Numbered from the stretch's first letter, positions 8,477 through 20,328 are shown. The stretch: 64,000 bases of DNA from Candidatus Altimarinota bacterium (GCA_023260135.1 JALQWG010000005.1:19331-83330); one strand, 5' to 3'. Translations and numbers: made by a program. Notes: a model not told the origin generated them from the letters alone.

Positions 8477-10282
8477 ATGATACTCGCATCTGAGATCCGA
8501 CAAAAATACCTCGAATTCTTCCGCTCAAACAACCACGCAATTATCCCGTCTGCGCCACTTGTGCCAGAGAATGATCCATCAGTACTTTTCAACACTGCTG
8601 GTATGCAACCGCTCGTGCCATACCTCCTCGGTGAGCCACATCCACTCGGCAAGAGACTTGCTGACGCCCAGAAGTGTGTCCGTACAGGGGATATCGATGA
8701 TGTTGGTGACGATACACACCTGACATTCTTCGAGATGCTCGGGAACTGGTCTCTCGGTGATTATTTTAAGCGAGAATCTATCGCTATGAGTTGGGAGTTC
8801 CTCACGAGCAAAGAATGGCTTGCTCTCGACCCTGAGATGATATCTGTCACAGTATTCGAGTGAGATGCCAATGCTCCTCGTGATGAAGAATCTGCAGAGA
8901 TATGGAAGTCTATCGGTATGCCCGAGGACCGTATTGCATATCTCCCTGCAGAGGATAATTGGTGGGCTGCAGGTCCAACTGGTCCATGTGGTCCTGATAC
9001 TGAGATATTTTATTGGATGGGAGAAGGGAAGCCTCCTCGTGGATCTAACAAGGGAACTGATTCCAAGATGTGGATGGAGATATGGAACAATGTATTCATG
9101 CAGTATAACCGTATCGATGCCAACACTCTCGAGACTCTCCCTGCACAGTGCGTAGATACTGGTATGGGTATAGAGAGATGTACAGTGACACTCAACAAGA
9201 TGAAGTCAGTCTATGAGACAGACCTCTTCGCTCCTGTACTTGCTCGGATCAAGTCTATCGTTGGCGAATCCAACTACAACGAACGTGGTGCACGTATCAT
9301 CGCAGATCATCTCCGTGCCGCTACACACATGATATCTGATGGTGTCACACCGAAGAATATCGACCAAGGATACATCCTCCGCCGTCTTATCCGTCGTGCT
9401 ATCCGTGAAGCGTACAAGATGGGATATGAACAAGCATTCACGGCTGATATCGCATCGATGTATATCGAGCAGTTCTCGGGTATCTATGAGAGTGTAAAGA
9501 TCAATGCAGAAAAAATCAAAAATGAACTCTCTCTCGAAGAAGGGAAGTTCTCGAAGACACTCAAGGACGGTGTCCGTGAATTTGATAAGATAGTGAACGG
9601 ATTCAAGATAGCATTCGAACGCAGTGGACAGAAGGTAACTCAGATTGCCGGTTCTAAGGCATTTACCCTCTTTGATACGTATTGATTCCCGATAGAGATG
9701 ACACTCGAGCTCGCCCGTGAAAACGGACTCACAGTGGATATGGATGGATTCAATACTGCATTCGAAAAACACCAAGAACTCTCTCGTACTGCTGCAGCAG
9801 GGAAGTTCAAGTGAGGACTCGCTGATGATGGCGTCGAGACAACCGCTCTCCACTCTGCATGTCACCTCATGCTCGCAGGACTCCGCAAGGTACTCGGTGA
9901 TGGAGTGCATCAGGCTGGATCCAATATCACGGCCGAGCGTCTCAGGTTCGACTTCACACACCCTGAGAAGATGACTCCAGAACAGATATCTGCAGTGGAG
10001 GACTATGTGAATGAGGCGATACAGTCTGAACTCACTGTGACTATCACCAATATGGACAAGAACGAAGCCAAGGCATCTGGTGTCGAGGGGTCATTCTGGG
10101 AAAAGTATCCTGATATCGTGAAGGTCTACTCTATGGTTGGTGCCAATGGAGTGACATACTCTCGTGAGCTCTGTGGTGGTCCCCATGTCGAGAACTCACA
10201 GGAGATGGGCAAGTTCAAGATAGTAAAGGAAGAATCCAGTTCAGCAGGAGTGAGAAGAATTAAGGCGGTGCTCGAGAAATAA
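8477..10282 (+). CDS. alaS: Alanyl-tRNA synthetase, truncated after the editing domain
   Basis: Charges tRNA-Ala. The 601-aa product has the class II core ([50 protein letters not shown]) and then the editing domain, with the zinc-binding pattern H459-S-A-C-H463 and C566-GGP-H570. It stops right after [17 protein letters not shown]. The oligomerising DHHA1/C-Ala region present in most bacterial AlaRS (about 870 aa) is absent. UGA is glycine at residues 129 and 403 and in KFKGGLADD. The ATG at 8477 gives the canonical N-terminus. The T-rich leader lacks a Shine-Dalgarno. Confidence 0.96.
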
Positions 10283-10293
10283 TCAAATCCTAT

Positions 10294-10950
10294 ATGACTT
10301 ATATATTTTGACATTATTATGACGGTAATGATATATTCTTCTTCCTATTTATTATAGGAATGGTATCGATTGCAGTTTGGTTACTTTATTCCGCATTAAA
10401 TTCTGAAAAAGAGGATAGGCAAAGAGAAACTGAATTTTTCGATTCCCTGAACAAGTGATTCTTAAATTCACTTATAAAGACAAATATTGACGTGCTTCAT
10501 ATATTTGAGTGATTATTTAAGAATTCAAATCAAGGTATTACATACTATTTAAAAAAGTTTCTTTGAAAACTAATTCGGTCTCAGGAATGAGATTTGAGTG
10601 ATAAAGTGCTAATGAAGGAAAAGGTATCAAGTTTTATAGAAACATTTGAGAAACAACATCCATTCTCGGGTTTACCAGCATATGAAAGAAATCTATTGGA
10701 GGATTTAGATATTTTTGTAAAAGAGTCAAATAGGGATTGAATTTCCAAGAAGATAAATGAACTAAAAGTTCTTATATTAACTAGAAATGATGATTATAAA
10801 AGGCTAGAGAGAATAAATAAATGGAGTGTCCCATTGTCGATAATTGGTATACTGTTGAGTATTATTTTTTTTCTAATTCCTTATTTTTATTCCCCATTAG
10901 GTGCACCTGATATGCAAGATTCGCCTAATGAATATTATTCTAATGATTAA
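10294..10950 (+). CDS. Hypothetical protein with two terminal TM helices (218 aa)
   Basis: A membrane protein of unknown family. A TM helix near residues 15-35 (FFFLFIIGMVSIAVWLLYSA) is followed by about 140 soluble, helical, charged residues and a second TM close to the C-terminus (PLSIIGILLSIIFFLIPYFY). It contains seven UGA-Gly codons. Codon use differs from its neighbours: TTA, ATT, AAT and GAT replace the usual CTC/ATC, and GC is lower. This suggests recent acquisition or relaxed selection. It sits 11 nt after alaS. Confidence 0.6.
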
Positions 10951-11070
10951 AAAAACTTGAAACTATATTTGATTTCAACATAATACCTCCATGCTTATAT
11001 CTACACGCCTCATCACTTGGTCAAGTTTTATATCCTGTGCACTCGCATAACGGGATGTTTTGAGGTTTTC

Positions 11071-11099
11071 AAAGCACCCGTTTTTCGGGTGTTTTTTTA
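11071..11099 (+). terminator. Intrinsic terminator
   Basis: CACCCG-TTTTT-CGGGTG followed by TTTTTTT. The 120 nt before it (10951-11070) have only a 19-codon ORF (from 10991), which I do not call. Confidence 0.85.
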
Positions 11100-11119
11100 T
11101 TGTTTTAATTTTTCTAGAT

Positions 11120-11323
11120 ATGCAGATAGAACATCAGATTACAATCACGAATTATGGAGAATATCGTAAGTGGTATTATGGATTTGACCCGATCATGTGA
11201 GAAAAAGCACGATGAGTACATACTATAAGTTATCCTCGAATTACTGACTATAGTCTCGCTCGCTTGCTCCTGTGAACTCCCGATGAGATCCAGTCAATAC
11301 TTACTTCATTTTCACATGTCTAA
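11120..11323 (+). CDS. Hypothetical small protein (67 aa) overlapping folC
   Basis: A 67-residue frame with three UGA-Gly codons (PIMGEK, ARGVHT, LLLGTP). It is rich in Tyr, Trp and Ile at the N-terminus (ITITNYGEYRKWYYGFDPIM). Its TAA (11321-11323) overlaps the folC ATG (11316), so the two are likely translationally coupled. No family recognised. The frame, the T-rich leader and the overlap support a real gene. Confidence 0.55.
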
Positions 11324-12539
11324 GGAATATAATCTCATTCTCGAACAGTTTTTTCATACTGAAAAGATAACAGAATATTCTCTCGATAATATCCGAGTAG
11401 CGTGTGAGTATTTTGGTAATCCACAAAACAGCTTCAAATCCGTCCATATTGCTGGAACCAATGGAAAGGGAAGTGTCTCGAAGATGGTATTTCAGATGCT
11501 CAAGGAATCATGAAAAAAAGTCTGAGTCTATACGAGTCCACACAATATCGATATTCGTGAACGTTTTGAAGTGGGGAATTGTTTTTCGGAGCAAGATTTC
11601 TCCACTTCGCTATCGCTTCGGTCGAAATGACAGAAACCTCCTCGCAATGACCGACACCTGATATCTGAAGATGATTTTGTACGGATTGCAGAACAAATTA
11701 TTGATTATGGGCATTGACTCTCGTATTTTGAGAAGTGTGTATTGCTCGCTTTTCTCTATTTTCGCGAGCAGAAGTGTGAATATGCAGTCATCGAAGTAGG
11801 AATGTGAGGGAGGCTCGATGCAACCAATATCATTACGCCAATACTCTCTATCATCACGAGTATATCCTATGATCATATGGAATTCCTCGGGGATACTCTA
11901 GAGCAGATTGCATATGAGAAGTGAGGTATCATCAAGTCATGAGTTCCAGTTATCCTCTATGGAAAAAATCCAACTCTCGAAAATATAGCCTATAAAAAAT
12001 CCTCAAAAGTTATATTTCCGAGAAGTATGAAAATTCATACTAATCTTCTCTGAGAACATCAGGTATCAAATGCTCGTATTGCATATGAAGCGTGAGTATT
12101 TCTCGGGATTCCTGATGCTACTATCAGAACTTCTCTCCTCCATGTCGAGCATCATGGACGTATGGAATATATTCTTCCCAATCTCCTCATCGATGGTGCA
12201 CACAATGAGGATGGCGTGAGAAAGCTGCATAAATATACATCATCTCTTGGTGGCAAGGATATCGTCTACTGTGTCAATCTGAAAAAAGGAAAATCTATTC
12301 AGCTTGTGACTGATGTATTCTATGGTGTCCGAGAATGGATTATCGTGCAGAGTGATCATCAGATGGTAGAAAATCCAGCTATACTCGAACAAGAATTGAG
12401 CCATATGAATCAACAATATGTGATACTCTCACCGATTCAGATACTCCAATCTGCAAGTGAAAATCCAGAAAAACTGTTTGTAGTTTTCTGAAGTCTCTAT
12501 ATGATAGGGGAATTCCTCACCCTCACAAAATATGAATAA
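11316..12539 (+). CDS. folC: Folylpolyglutamate synthase / dihydrofolate synthase
   Basis: Adds glutamate to folates, Mur-ligase fold, 407 aa. It shows the P-loop [16 protein letters not shown] (about residues 42-57), [56 protein letters not shown] and the C-terminal [12 protein letters not shown]. About ten glycines are UGA, including one in the EVGMGG motif. Residues about 92-114 (from [10 protein letters not shown] to RNDRHL) are encoded by a dispersed palindromic repeat inserted in frame, in a surface loop position; homologues do not have this segment. The enzyme otherwise looks complete. Confidence 0.93.
11591..11656 (-). repeat. Dispersed palindromic repeat inside folC
   Basis: Read on the minus strand it has the core GTCATTTCGA followed by an internal inverted part and GAGAAATCTT. 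Related copies lie at 32061-32108 (inside another gene) and 48986-49030 (intergenic). In folC it is translated without disturbing the frame. Confidence 0.8.
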
Positions 12540-12792
12540 CACACCCACTCCCGGCAGCCACTGGCGCCACTACAAGTCTGATGGAACCAACCTTCATACA
12601 TATGAGGTGATTGGTATAGCTGTGCACTCAGAGACTGAAGAATCTATGGTGATATATCGTCCTCTGTATCCAGTATGACCTGAGAGTTGGGCATATGGAT
12701 ATGATTTTGTAACTCGACCACTCTCGCTCTGGTATGATATAGTAGAGTACAATTGACAACAGATTCAGAGATTTACAGAGATCCCAAGATAA
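12532..12792 (+). CDS. DUF1653 family protein
   Basis: An 86-aa protein with the DUF1653 pattern: HWRHYKSDGTNLHTYEVIG, IAVHSETEESMVIYRPLY and a terminal FVTRPLSLW...RF. The family is small and single-domain, often linked to nucleotide or phage-related neighbours, with no established activity. Two UGA-Gly codons (PVGPESW, YNGQQI). The ATG overlaps the folC stop by 8 nt (ATGAATAA), showing translational coupling. Confidence 0.85.
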
Positions 12793-12801
12793 TCCTTTTT
12801 T

Positions 12802-13434
12802 ATGCACACACTTTCCCATATTCCCGAAGATGTAACTCCTGAGACCAAGTGTATCATCTTGCTCCATGGAGTTGGATCCAATGAAGCAGATCTTTTTGAG
12901 CTCAAGGATTCACTTGATCCGGGTACTCTGATATATTCTCTTCGCTGACCTTTTTCACTCTGAGGGGATCGGTATGCATGGTATCCTGTAGATTTTACTA
13001 CAGGAAAACCAGTCTATAAGATAGGCGATGTCGAGATATGATATCGTGAGATAGTGAGTCTCATAGATGAGGCAAAAGAGAAGCATCATCTCTCTACTGA
13101 GAATATATATCTCATGGGATTCAGTCAGGGGGCTATCATGTCATACTATACTCTCATCTATGCACCAGAGAAGGTCGGGGGTGTTATCTGACTCTCTGGG
13201 AGACTCCTCCGAGAACTATGAGATAAGGATATGTCTCATCAGGATTATTCCGAGAAGAGGGTATTCATCGGACATGGTACAGCTGATGCTGTTATACCTG
13301 TTGATGCTACCTCTGTGGTTCAGGATTTTCTCCAGTCACAGGGGATAGTTACAGAGATACATAAGTATAACTCTGGACATACCATCACTTTTGATGAATT
13401 ATGAGATATAAGAAATTGGATCGATAACATATAA
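12802..13434 (+). CDS. Phospholipase/carboxylesterase family alpha/beta hydrolase
   Basis: A 210-aa serine esterase of the YpfH/acyl-protein-thioesterase type. It shows CIILLHGVGSNEADLFEL (oxyanion loop), the nucleophile elbow GFSQGAIMSYY, then FIGHGTADAVIPV carrying the acid and SGHTITFDEL with the catalytic His. No signal peptide, so cytoplasmic. The substrate is unknown. Seven UGA-Gly codons, for example in the SLRGPFSLGGD loop. It lies 10 nt behind the DUF1653 gene, probably in the same transcript, which ends in a terminator. Confidence 0.88.
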
Positions 13435-13453
13435 TAATTATTTTTTAATAATG

Positions 13454-13498
13454 AAAAAAGTCAATGTATTTTTCCTACGAAATACATTGTTTTTTTTG
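13454..13498 (+). terminator. Terminator after the folC operon
   Basis: CAATGTATTT and AAATACATTG form a 10 bp stem around TTCCTACG, followed by TTTTTTTTG and preceded by an A-tract. Confidence 0.85.
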
Positions 13499-13564
13499 TT
13501 TTTGATCTATGAACATGCTAGTCTGATAGAGTAGAATCAAAATACCAAAACACAAATACGACGC

Positions 13565-16500
13565 ATGTTTAACTGGAAAACTCCATCTACGACCACTATT
13601 CGCAAGGCAATTACCTGGATTGTACTTGTATTTTTTGCGTTCCAGTTTTCGAGTGCCACTATTGTGTCTGCTGCTTTTATCAAGGATGGGTATATATATG
13701 TCCAGACGAATCCACTCATCGATGATTCGTGGATTGGTACACGTGTGAACACGACACCACTTTTTACTCCTGTTACGCCATCTGCTGGTACATATCAGGT
13801 AAGTGACGGATCATGGATTTTTCCAAAAAAGAAAACGACTGCATTCCCAGAGTTCAACTCTGCACCAACTACTCCGACGAAACCAAAACCAACAACAGTG
13901 AATGGTATAGTTCAGGCACCAATGACCACACCGAATGGCACACCACTCTCACAGATACAGGGCTATACATCGGCTCCGTCTTTTAATATATGACAGATAA
14001 CAGGTGATCTCTCTGTCGATGGACACACAGTACTCAACGGAGAACTCATCGTCCATGGTGATACAGAACTCGGAGAGGCACTTATCAATACACTCTCAGT
14101 TATCAGTGGAGCCGGTATACCGATCGAGATACTCGGACGCAATGCGTCTGGTAGTGTCAATGGTATCTCTCTTGGCGGTGGACTCACTCTCTCTGGATGA
14201 GTACTCGATACTGTCTCATCTATAGGATCAACAGATGATCTCCTAGAATGAGCGAGCAATCTCTACTTCACCAATGCTCGTGCACAGACGGCACTCGCTG
14301 GTCCTCTCGCCACCCTCTCCGGCTCTCTTGCAGCTCTCTCAGCTGTATCCCACGACGCTCTCACACTCGGTACACCGAATGGCCTCACTCTCTCAGGACA
14401 ACAACTCTCTCTCGCCCTCGCAAGTAGTACGAGTATAGGTGCCCTCTCATCAGCTGACTGGAATACATTCTCAAACAAACTCGATCTCACATCTCTCTCA
14501 GCTCTTGGTGGAATAACATACAACAATACAACAGGAGAATTTACAGATGCATTTGTATTCAATGGATGACTCCAGAGAGTAGGCAATACTGTATCCATCA
14601 CTCCAGGTATAGACTGACAGATCCTCTCTATGAGTGGATGAACTCCACTCTGGGTCAATCCAGGTGCAGCTACATCTCCAGTGACATCTGTATTTGGTCG
14701 TCTCTGAGACATCGTAGCTCAAAACTGAGACTACAACACAGACCAAGTAACAGAATGAACCAATCTCTACTTCACCAATGCTCGTGCTGACGCTCGTGTC
14801 ACAGCACTCTTTGATGGACTCTTCGACTCACGTCTTGGAACCAAGACAACAGATGATCTCACAGAAGGTGGAACCAATCTCTACTATACTACAGCACGTG
14901 CCAATACTGATTTTGATACTCGTCTCGCAACCAAGACCACAACAGATATAGCAGAATGAACCAATCTCTATTGGACTCCTGCTCGATTTACTACAGCATT
15001 TGCAACCAGAACAACAGATGATCTCGTAGAGTGACTCACCAATCTCTACTTCACTGATGCTCGTGCACAGAACGCTCTCTCTGCAACGATTGCAACCATC
15101 AATACAACTCTCACAACTCTCAGTGGTGGCATCACTTCACTCTCTGGTATTGTCGCACTCAATGTCGCACAGATAGCAAGCAATACAGCAGACATCGCTA
15201 CCAATGCATCCAATATTGCAACCAACACTGCAAATATTGCGACTAATGCATCTAACATTGCCATCAATACTGGAGATATCTCCACACTCTCAGGACTCCT
15301 CGCAACTCATGCTACCAACATTGCAGCCAATACTTCTGCCATCGGTACCATCAATCTCGATATTGCCACTCTCTCTGGTATTGTTGCTGCTAATACAGTG
15401 AGTATTGCTACGAACACATCTAATATCTCGACACTTTCTGGCAATCTTGCAACCACAGATGCAGCAGTTAGTTCACTGTCAGGCGTAGTAGCTACGAATA
15501 CTACGAGTATATCAGTTAATACAGCGAATATAGCTTCGATTTCTGGATCCCTCGCGAGTACTATCGCAGCACTTGCTATCACAGACTCGAATCTGAGTAT
15601 TCTCTCTGGAAGTGTAGCAACTCTGTTGGGAGCCTCTCATGATGCCCTCACACTCGGCACATCGAATGGACTCACTCTCTCAGGACAAGAGCTCTCTCTC
15701 GGACTCGCTTCATCGAGTACTACAGGTGCACTCTCTGTACTTGATTGGAATATTTTTAATGCAAAAGAAAATACCCTCACATTCTGAACATGACTCACTC
15801 GTGTAGGGAATGCAATTGCAATGATAACTGGTACTGATGGTCAGATCCTCTCTATGAGTGGATGAGTTCCAGTATGGACCAACCCTGGTGCAGCTACATC
15901 TCCAGTGACATCTGTATTCGGTCGTCTCTGAGACATCGTAGCTCAAAACTGAGACTACAACACAGACCAGGTAACAGAGGGAATCGTGAATCTATACTTC
16001 ACTGATATGCGTGCCCAAAATGCTCTCTCTGGCACTATTGCGAGTATCAATACATCGATCTCGACACTCTCTGGAGTAGTGGCTGGAAATACGCTAGATA
16101 TTAGTTCTCTCTCATGAACAGTGGCTACGAATACGAGTAATATAGCCGCAAATACAGCAGATATCTCTACACTCTCAGGCGACATCGCATCGAATACCGC
16201 AGATATCGTAACCAACACAGCTGATATATCATCACTCTCTGGTGTAGTTGCAAATAATACGACAGATATCACTACAATTTCAGGCGCAGTCGCTACCAAC
16301 ACTACTCATATTGCATCTGTTTCTGGCACTGTAGCTACCAATACTGCAGATATCTCTACACTCTCAGGGAACCTCAATAGTCTCTCAGGTTCTGTAGCAT
16401 CGAATACTGCAGATATTGCAAGCAATACCGCAGATATCTCCACCATCTCATGAGTGGTAGCAACAAATACAAGTAATATCAATATACTCTCAGGAGTATT

Positions 16501-19500
16501 GGCATCGAATACTACAGATATCTCCACACTGTCTGGTATTGTCGCAACCAACACTGCAGATATCAATTCTCTCTCCGGTACAATCTCGGCAACCAATACG
16601 AATCTGGACTCTCTCTCATGAACAGTTTCAGTACTCTCATGAGCACTTGCTACAATGAACTCAACTCTCTCAGTTCTCTCAGCTGATGTGAGTTCTCTCT
16701 CAGGATCTCTCGCGAGCACTATAGCAGCTCTCGCTACGACTAACTCCAATCTCTCGACACTCTCAGGTGTCGTAGCTGGACAGACGAGCCTCATTAGTTC
16801 ACTCTCCGGTAGTATTGCTACACTTATGTGAGCATCTCATGCTGCAGTGACTCTCGGTACTCCGAATGGCCTCACTCTCTCAGGACAAGAGCTCTCTCTC
16901 GGACTCGCCTCATCGAGTACCGTAGGTGCCCTCTCAGCTGCAGACTACAATGCATTCTCAGGAAAACTCAATCTCACATCACTCCTCACAGGATTTGCTG
17001 CATCATCTGGTACAGTCACTGCAACTGACTCTATTCTCTCAGCACTTCAGAAACTCCAGTGAACAAAAATATCACTCGCAAATCTCTCTGCGGGCAGTGG
17101 AGTCACATACAATAATACGACATGAGTATTTGGATGGAATGGTACAACATCGAATGTAGCAGAGTGAACCAATCTCTATTGGACAATAGGACGATTTGAT
17201 ACGGCATTCTCTGGAAAAACTACCAGCAATCTCGCAGAGTGATCCAATCTTTACTTTACCAATACTCGTGCTGATGCTCGTGTCACGGCACTCTTTGATG
17301 GACTTTTTGATACTCGTCTCGCAACCAAGACCACGACAGATGTAGCAGAGTGAACCAATCTCTACTACACAACAACACGATTCAATACCGACTTCGCATC
17401 AAGTTCTACAACCAATCTCGCAGAGTGAACCAATCTCTACTTCACCAATGCTCGTGCAATCGGTTCAACTCTCACAGGATTCTCTGCATCATCTGGTTCT
17501 GTAGTTGCTACAGATACTGTTCTCTCAGCAATAGAGAAACTCCAGTGAACAAAAATATCTCTCGCAAACCTCTCTACAACAGGCCCACTCACATACAACA
17601 ATACTACATGAGTATTCGGCATCAATATAGCTAATACTTCTACAACAGGTGCCCTCTCTGCTGCGGATTGGAATATATTCAACAACAAGGTTGGTTCTAT
17701 CAACTGACTCACGGGTGTAACTCAGTTATTCTCTGTTGGTACAGTTGGAAGTGACTTCAATATTGTATCTATCGGTAATACTCATACATTCAATCTCCCT
17801 GATGCATCACTTACTGCTCGTGGACTCATCAGTACAGGTACGCAGATACTCGCAGGTGCCAAGACATTTGCCCAGGCACCGACACTCTCAGGATTTACAC
17901 AGTGATCAGTTCTCTATGTCGGAACAGGGGGAACTATTACCCAGGACAATGCTGGTATTTACTACAACGGTACCAACAAGCGTCTTGGTCTTGGTACTAA
18001 TACTCCACAGGCAACACTTCATAGTAGGGGATCAACACTTTTTGAGGCTATCACTATAGCGAACCTCGCAGCAGGTGGTGATATTGGCACAGCAGTAACT
18101 ACAGTTGATATTGCTACAACATTCAATGTGAATCAGACTACAGCAAATCAGACTATTACTCTTCCAAATCCTACAGATGCAACTGCAGGTCGTATAGTAT
18201 ATATCAATAATATTGGTACTCGATCATTTACATTCCTCGAAACTCAGATTATCCCAAATTCTTCTCGTACGGTTATATGGAATGGTACTCGTTGGGTACT
18301 CACAGGAAATGCTGACGATAGGATCAATGGTACTATACGCAAGGCTGCAGATGAGTCTGTTGCGAGCAATACTACTCCACAAAATGATGATCACTTCTCA
18401 TTCCCAGTCAAGGCTGGAGAGACATGGATGTTTGAGATGTCAATTATAGTCCGCAATGGTGCTACTGGTGGTGCCCGTGTACTCATGAATGTCCCAGGTG
18501 GTTCTACGAACTGTAGTAACTCAGTTATCACAAACTATAACGGTGCATGGTTTACGAATGCTGCATGTAATACCGCACTTCTCATTACCAACCTCAATAA
18601 TCTTGCAGCAACATCGAATTCTGATGAATTCCGATATACTGGAGTATTTACTGCTGGTGCTGATGGTGTTGCTCAATTTCAGTGGGCACAACGTGTAAAT
18701 AACGCTACAGCAACTATATTCCTCAAGGATTCTACACTCGCATATACTCGACTCTCTGGTGCTGACGTAGCAGAAGTCTACTATGCACACGATGGTAGTG
18801 TCTCTGCAGGAGATATCGTATCACTCACGAATGATGGTGTTTCACAGGTGGCAAAGTCATCTAGACAATATGATAACTCAGCAATCGGTGTTATATCTAC
18901 CAAGCCTGGTATGGTACTCGGTGAAGCAGATGGTACTGGAAAGCCTGTTATCGTCGGTCTCGCTGGTCGCGTGCCAGTCAAGGTAACAACTCAAAATGGT
19001 AACATCTCTCCAGGAGACTATATCACTACATCAGATATCCCAGGTGTTGGTATGAAGGCAACATGACCAGGTCGTGTTATCGGTAAGGCACTTACATGAC
19101 TCAGTGGCGAGGAAAATGGTACGGTTATTGTATTTATCCAGAATACATACTTCGATGGAGTGAATGAGGCAGAGTATATTGCTAGTACTCAATCAGGAGG
19201 ACTCGATAGATTCTCATATATGGTACAACAGTCCCTTGGCAAGATCAGTGCCCTCAGTACTAGCTCATGAACAACATCGACTCTCTCAGGGCAGGAGGAT
19301 CTCCTCACACTTGTTGATGGTGTAGATTCTCTCACGAACCATATTGGCACACTCTCTACATCAGTACAACAGCTCGAGAATTCACTCTCGGGGACAACAG
19401 ATGCTATTGCTACACTCTCTGGTGAGATTGCTCTCATGCGATCACAGATTGTATCGCAGAGTATGGATTCTCCAACCACTTCTGATGATACATCCGTATA

Positions 19501-19843
19501 TACGTCTATCTTCTCTGTATTCTCCCGTGTTCTCGATAGACTCTTCGTGCAGATAGAGACAGTATTTAACGAGATGGTTACATTTGTGAAGTCAGTAGTA
19601 TTCCAAGGCGATGTGACATTCGAGAAGCGTGTGAATTTCGAAGACAAGGACATCTCTGGTACTGCTGTTATCCCAGCGGGCGGATCGTCTGTACGTATTG
19701 ACTTCGTACGGCCGTATGCTCATATTCCTCAGGTTGTTGTGAGTTCCAATGTATTTATCACCTACCGCGTGACGAACAAGTGAGTTGCATGATTCACTAT
19801 ACAGACAGAGTCACCAACTTCTCAGGATACTGTGTTTGACTAG
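13565..19843 (+). CDS. Giant tail-fibre-like repetitive surface protein (2092 aa)
   Basis: A secreted protein with a signal peptide (residues about 12-36, ending VSAAF). It carries phage-fibre modules: SVFGRLGDIVAQNGDYNTDQ twice, and many copies of EGTNLYFTNARADARV. Two long blocks of SNTADI/STLSG 7-14-residue repeats follow, probably trimeric coiled-coil stalk. After residue about 1720 comes a globular domain (SGADVAEVYYAHDGSVSAGD, VIVGLAGRVPVKV) seen at the end of fibre-type proteins. About 40 glycines are UGA. The frame ends at TAG 19841-19843 but stays open beyond it. Likely role: adhesion to hosts or surfaces (inferred). Confidence 0.85.
14618..14754 (+). repeat. Long direct repeat, copy 1 (inside fibre gene)
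   Basis: 137 bp, almost identical to 15842-15978, encoding the SMSGG...SVFGRLGDIVAQ module. The few differences are mostly silent. A shorter repeat of about 80 bp (SHDALTLGTPNGLTLSGQ) also occurs near 14350, 15640 and 16835. Confidence 0.85.
15842..15978 (+). repeat. Long direct repeat, copy 2 (inside fibre gene)
   Basis: Partner of 14618-14754. It marks an internal duplication of the fibre module; the pair could recombine and change fibre length. Confidence 0.85.
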
Positions 19844-19852
19844 ATTGCTATC

Positions 19853-20299
19853 ATGGGTGGTCGTCCAGGAGTACAGACGAGCCAGGAGGATGTACCTGAT
19901 AGTTCAGATACTACAGCAGATGGTATTGATATGGCAGATGCTACTGTTTCTGGGACTACAGATAGTATGGATACATCTACTGGAGCAACAGAATGACAAA
20001 ATACAGAATCAGGAGAGACATCTACATGATCTGTAGAATCATTATCAGGGGAAGTGCTCGATAATGATGTCGGTACTTCTACTGGAACAGTTGATGGAGT
20101 GAATACTTCATCAACTACAGATGAAAATAATTCGCCTGACGTATCACCAGAAGAACCTATATCTGATACTCCATCTGGAGAAGTCATAGAGTCAGATGCT
20201 CCTCCGGAGACATCAGCCGAAGAATCTACAGATATAACATCTACTGTTACTGAAATTCCAACCACTGAGACTCCAACAGAAGTTACTCCAACAGAATAA
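19853..20299 (+). CDS. Acidic Ser/Thr/Glu-rich tail in frame with the fibre protein
   Basis: Directly after the fibre stop (TAG 19841-19843) the same frame stays open to TAA 20297-20299. The encoded segment is low-complexity and acidic (Asp, Glu, Ser, Thr, Pro, Gly) with three UGA-Gly codons, like an extended extracellular tail. The first ATG is at 19853, but no leader or promoter separates it. Either a nonsense mutation (TGG to TAG would give FDWIAI) has cut off the tail, the stop is read through, or it is a separate small gene. I favour a detached C-terminus. Confidence 0.5.
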
Positions 20300-20328
20300 A
20301 AATTCTCGATACATTCGAGAATTTTTTG
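20298..20328 (+). terminator. Terminator after the fibre locus
   Basis: AAATTCTCG-ATACATT-CGAGAATTTTTT, starting at the stop codon of the tail frame. That the terminator follows the tail rather than the TAG supports one original transcription unit. Confidence 0.88.

Noticed and set aside
9206..9961. 251-codon minus-strand ORF inside alaS
   Set aside because: Antisense shadow of the conserved AlaRS editing region, with no protein-like pattern.
10991..11050. Short ORF or leader peptide (19 codons) before the terminator at 11071
   Set aside because: No regulatory codon run and no downstream biosynthetic operon that would need attenuation.
15160..16800. CRISPR-like array
   Set aside because: The regular repeats are degenerate coding repeats in frame within the fibre gene, without unique spacers.
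13565..20299. Prophage, because of tail-fibre modules
   Set aside because: No capsid, terminase, portal, integrase or other phage structural genes nearby. The fibre has a signal peptide and its own terminator, so a cellular surface protein is more likely.
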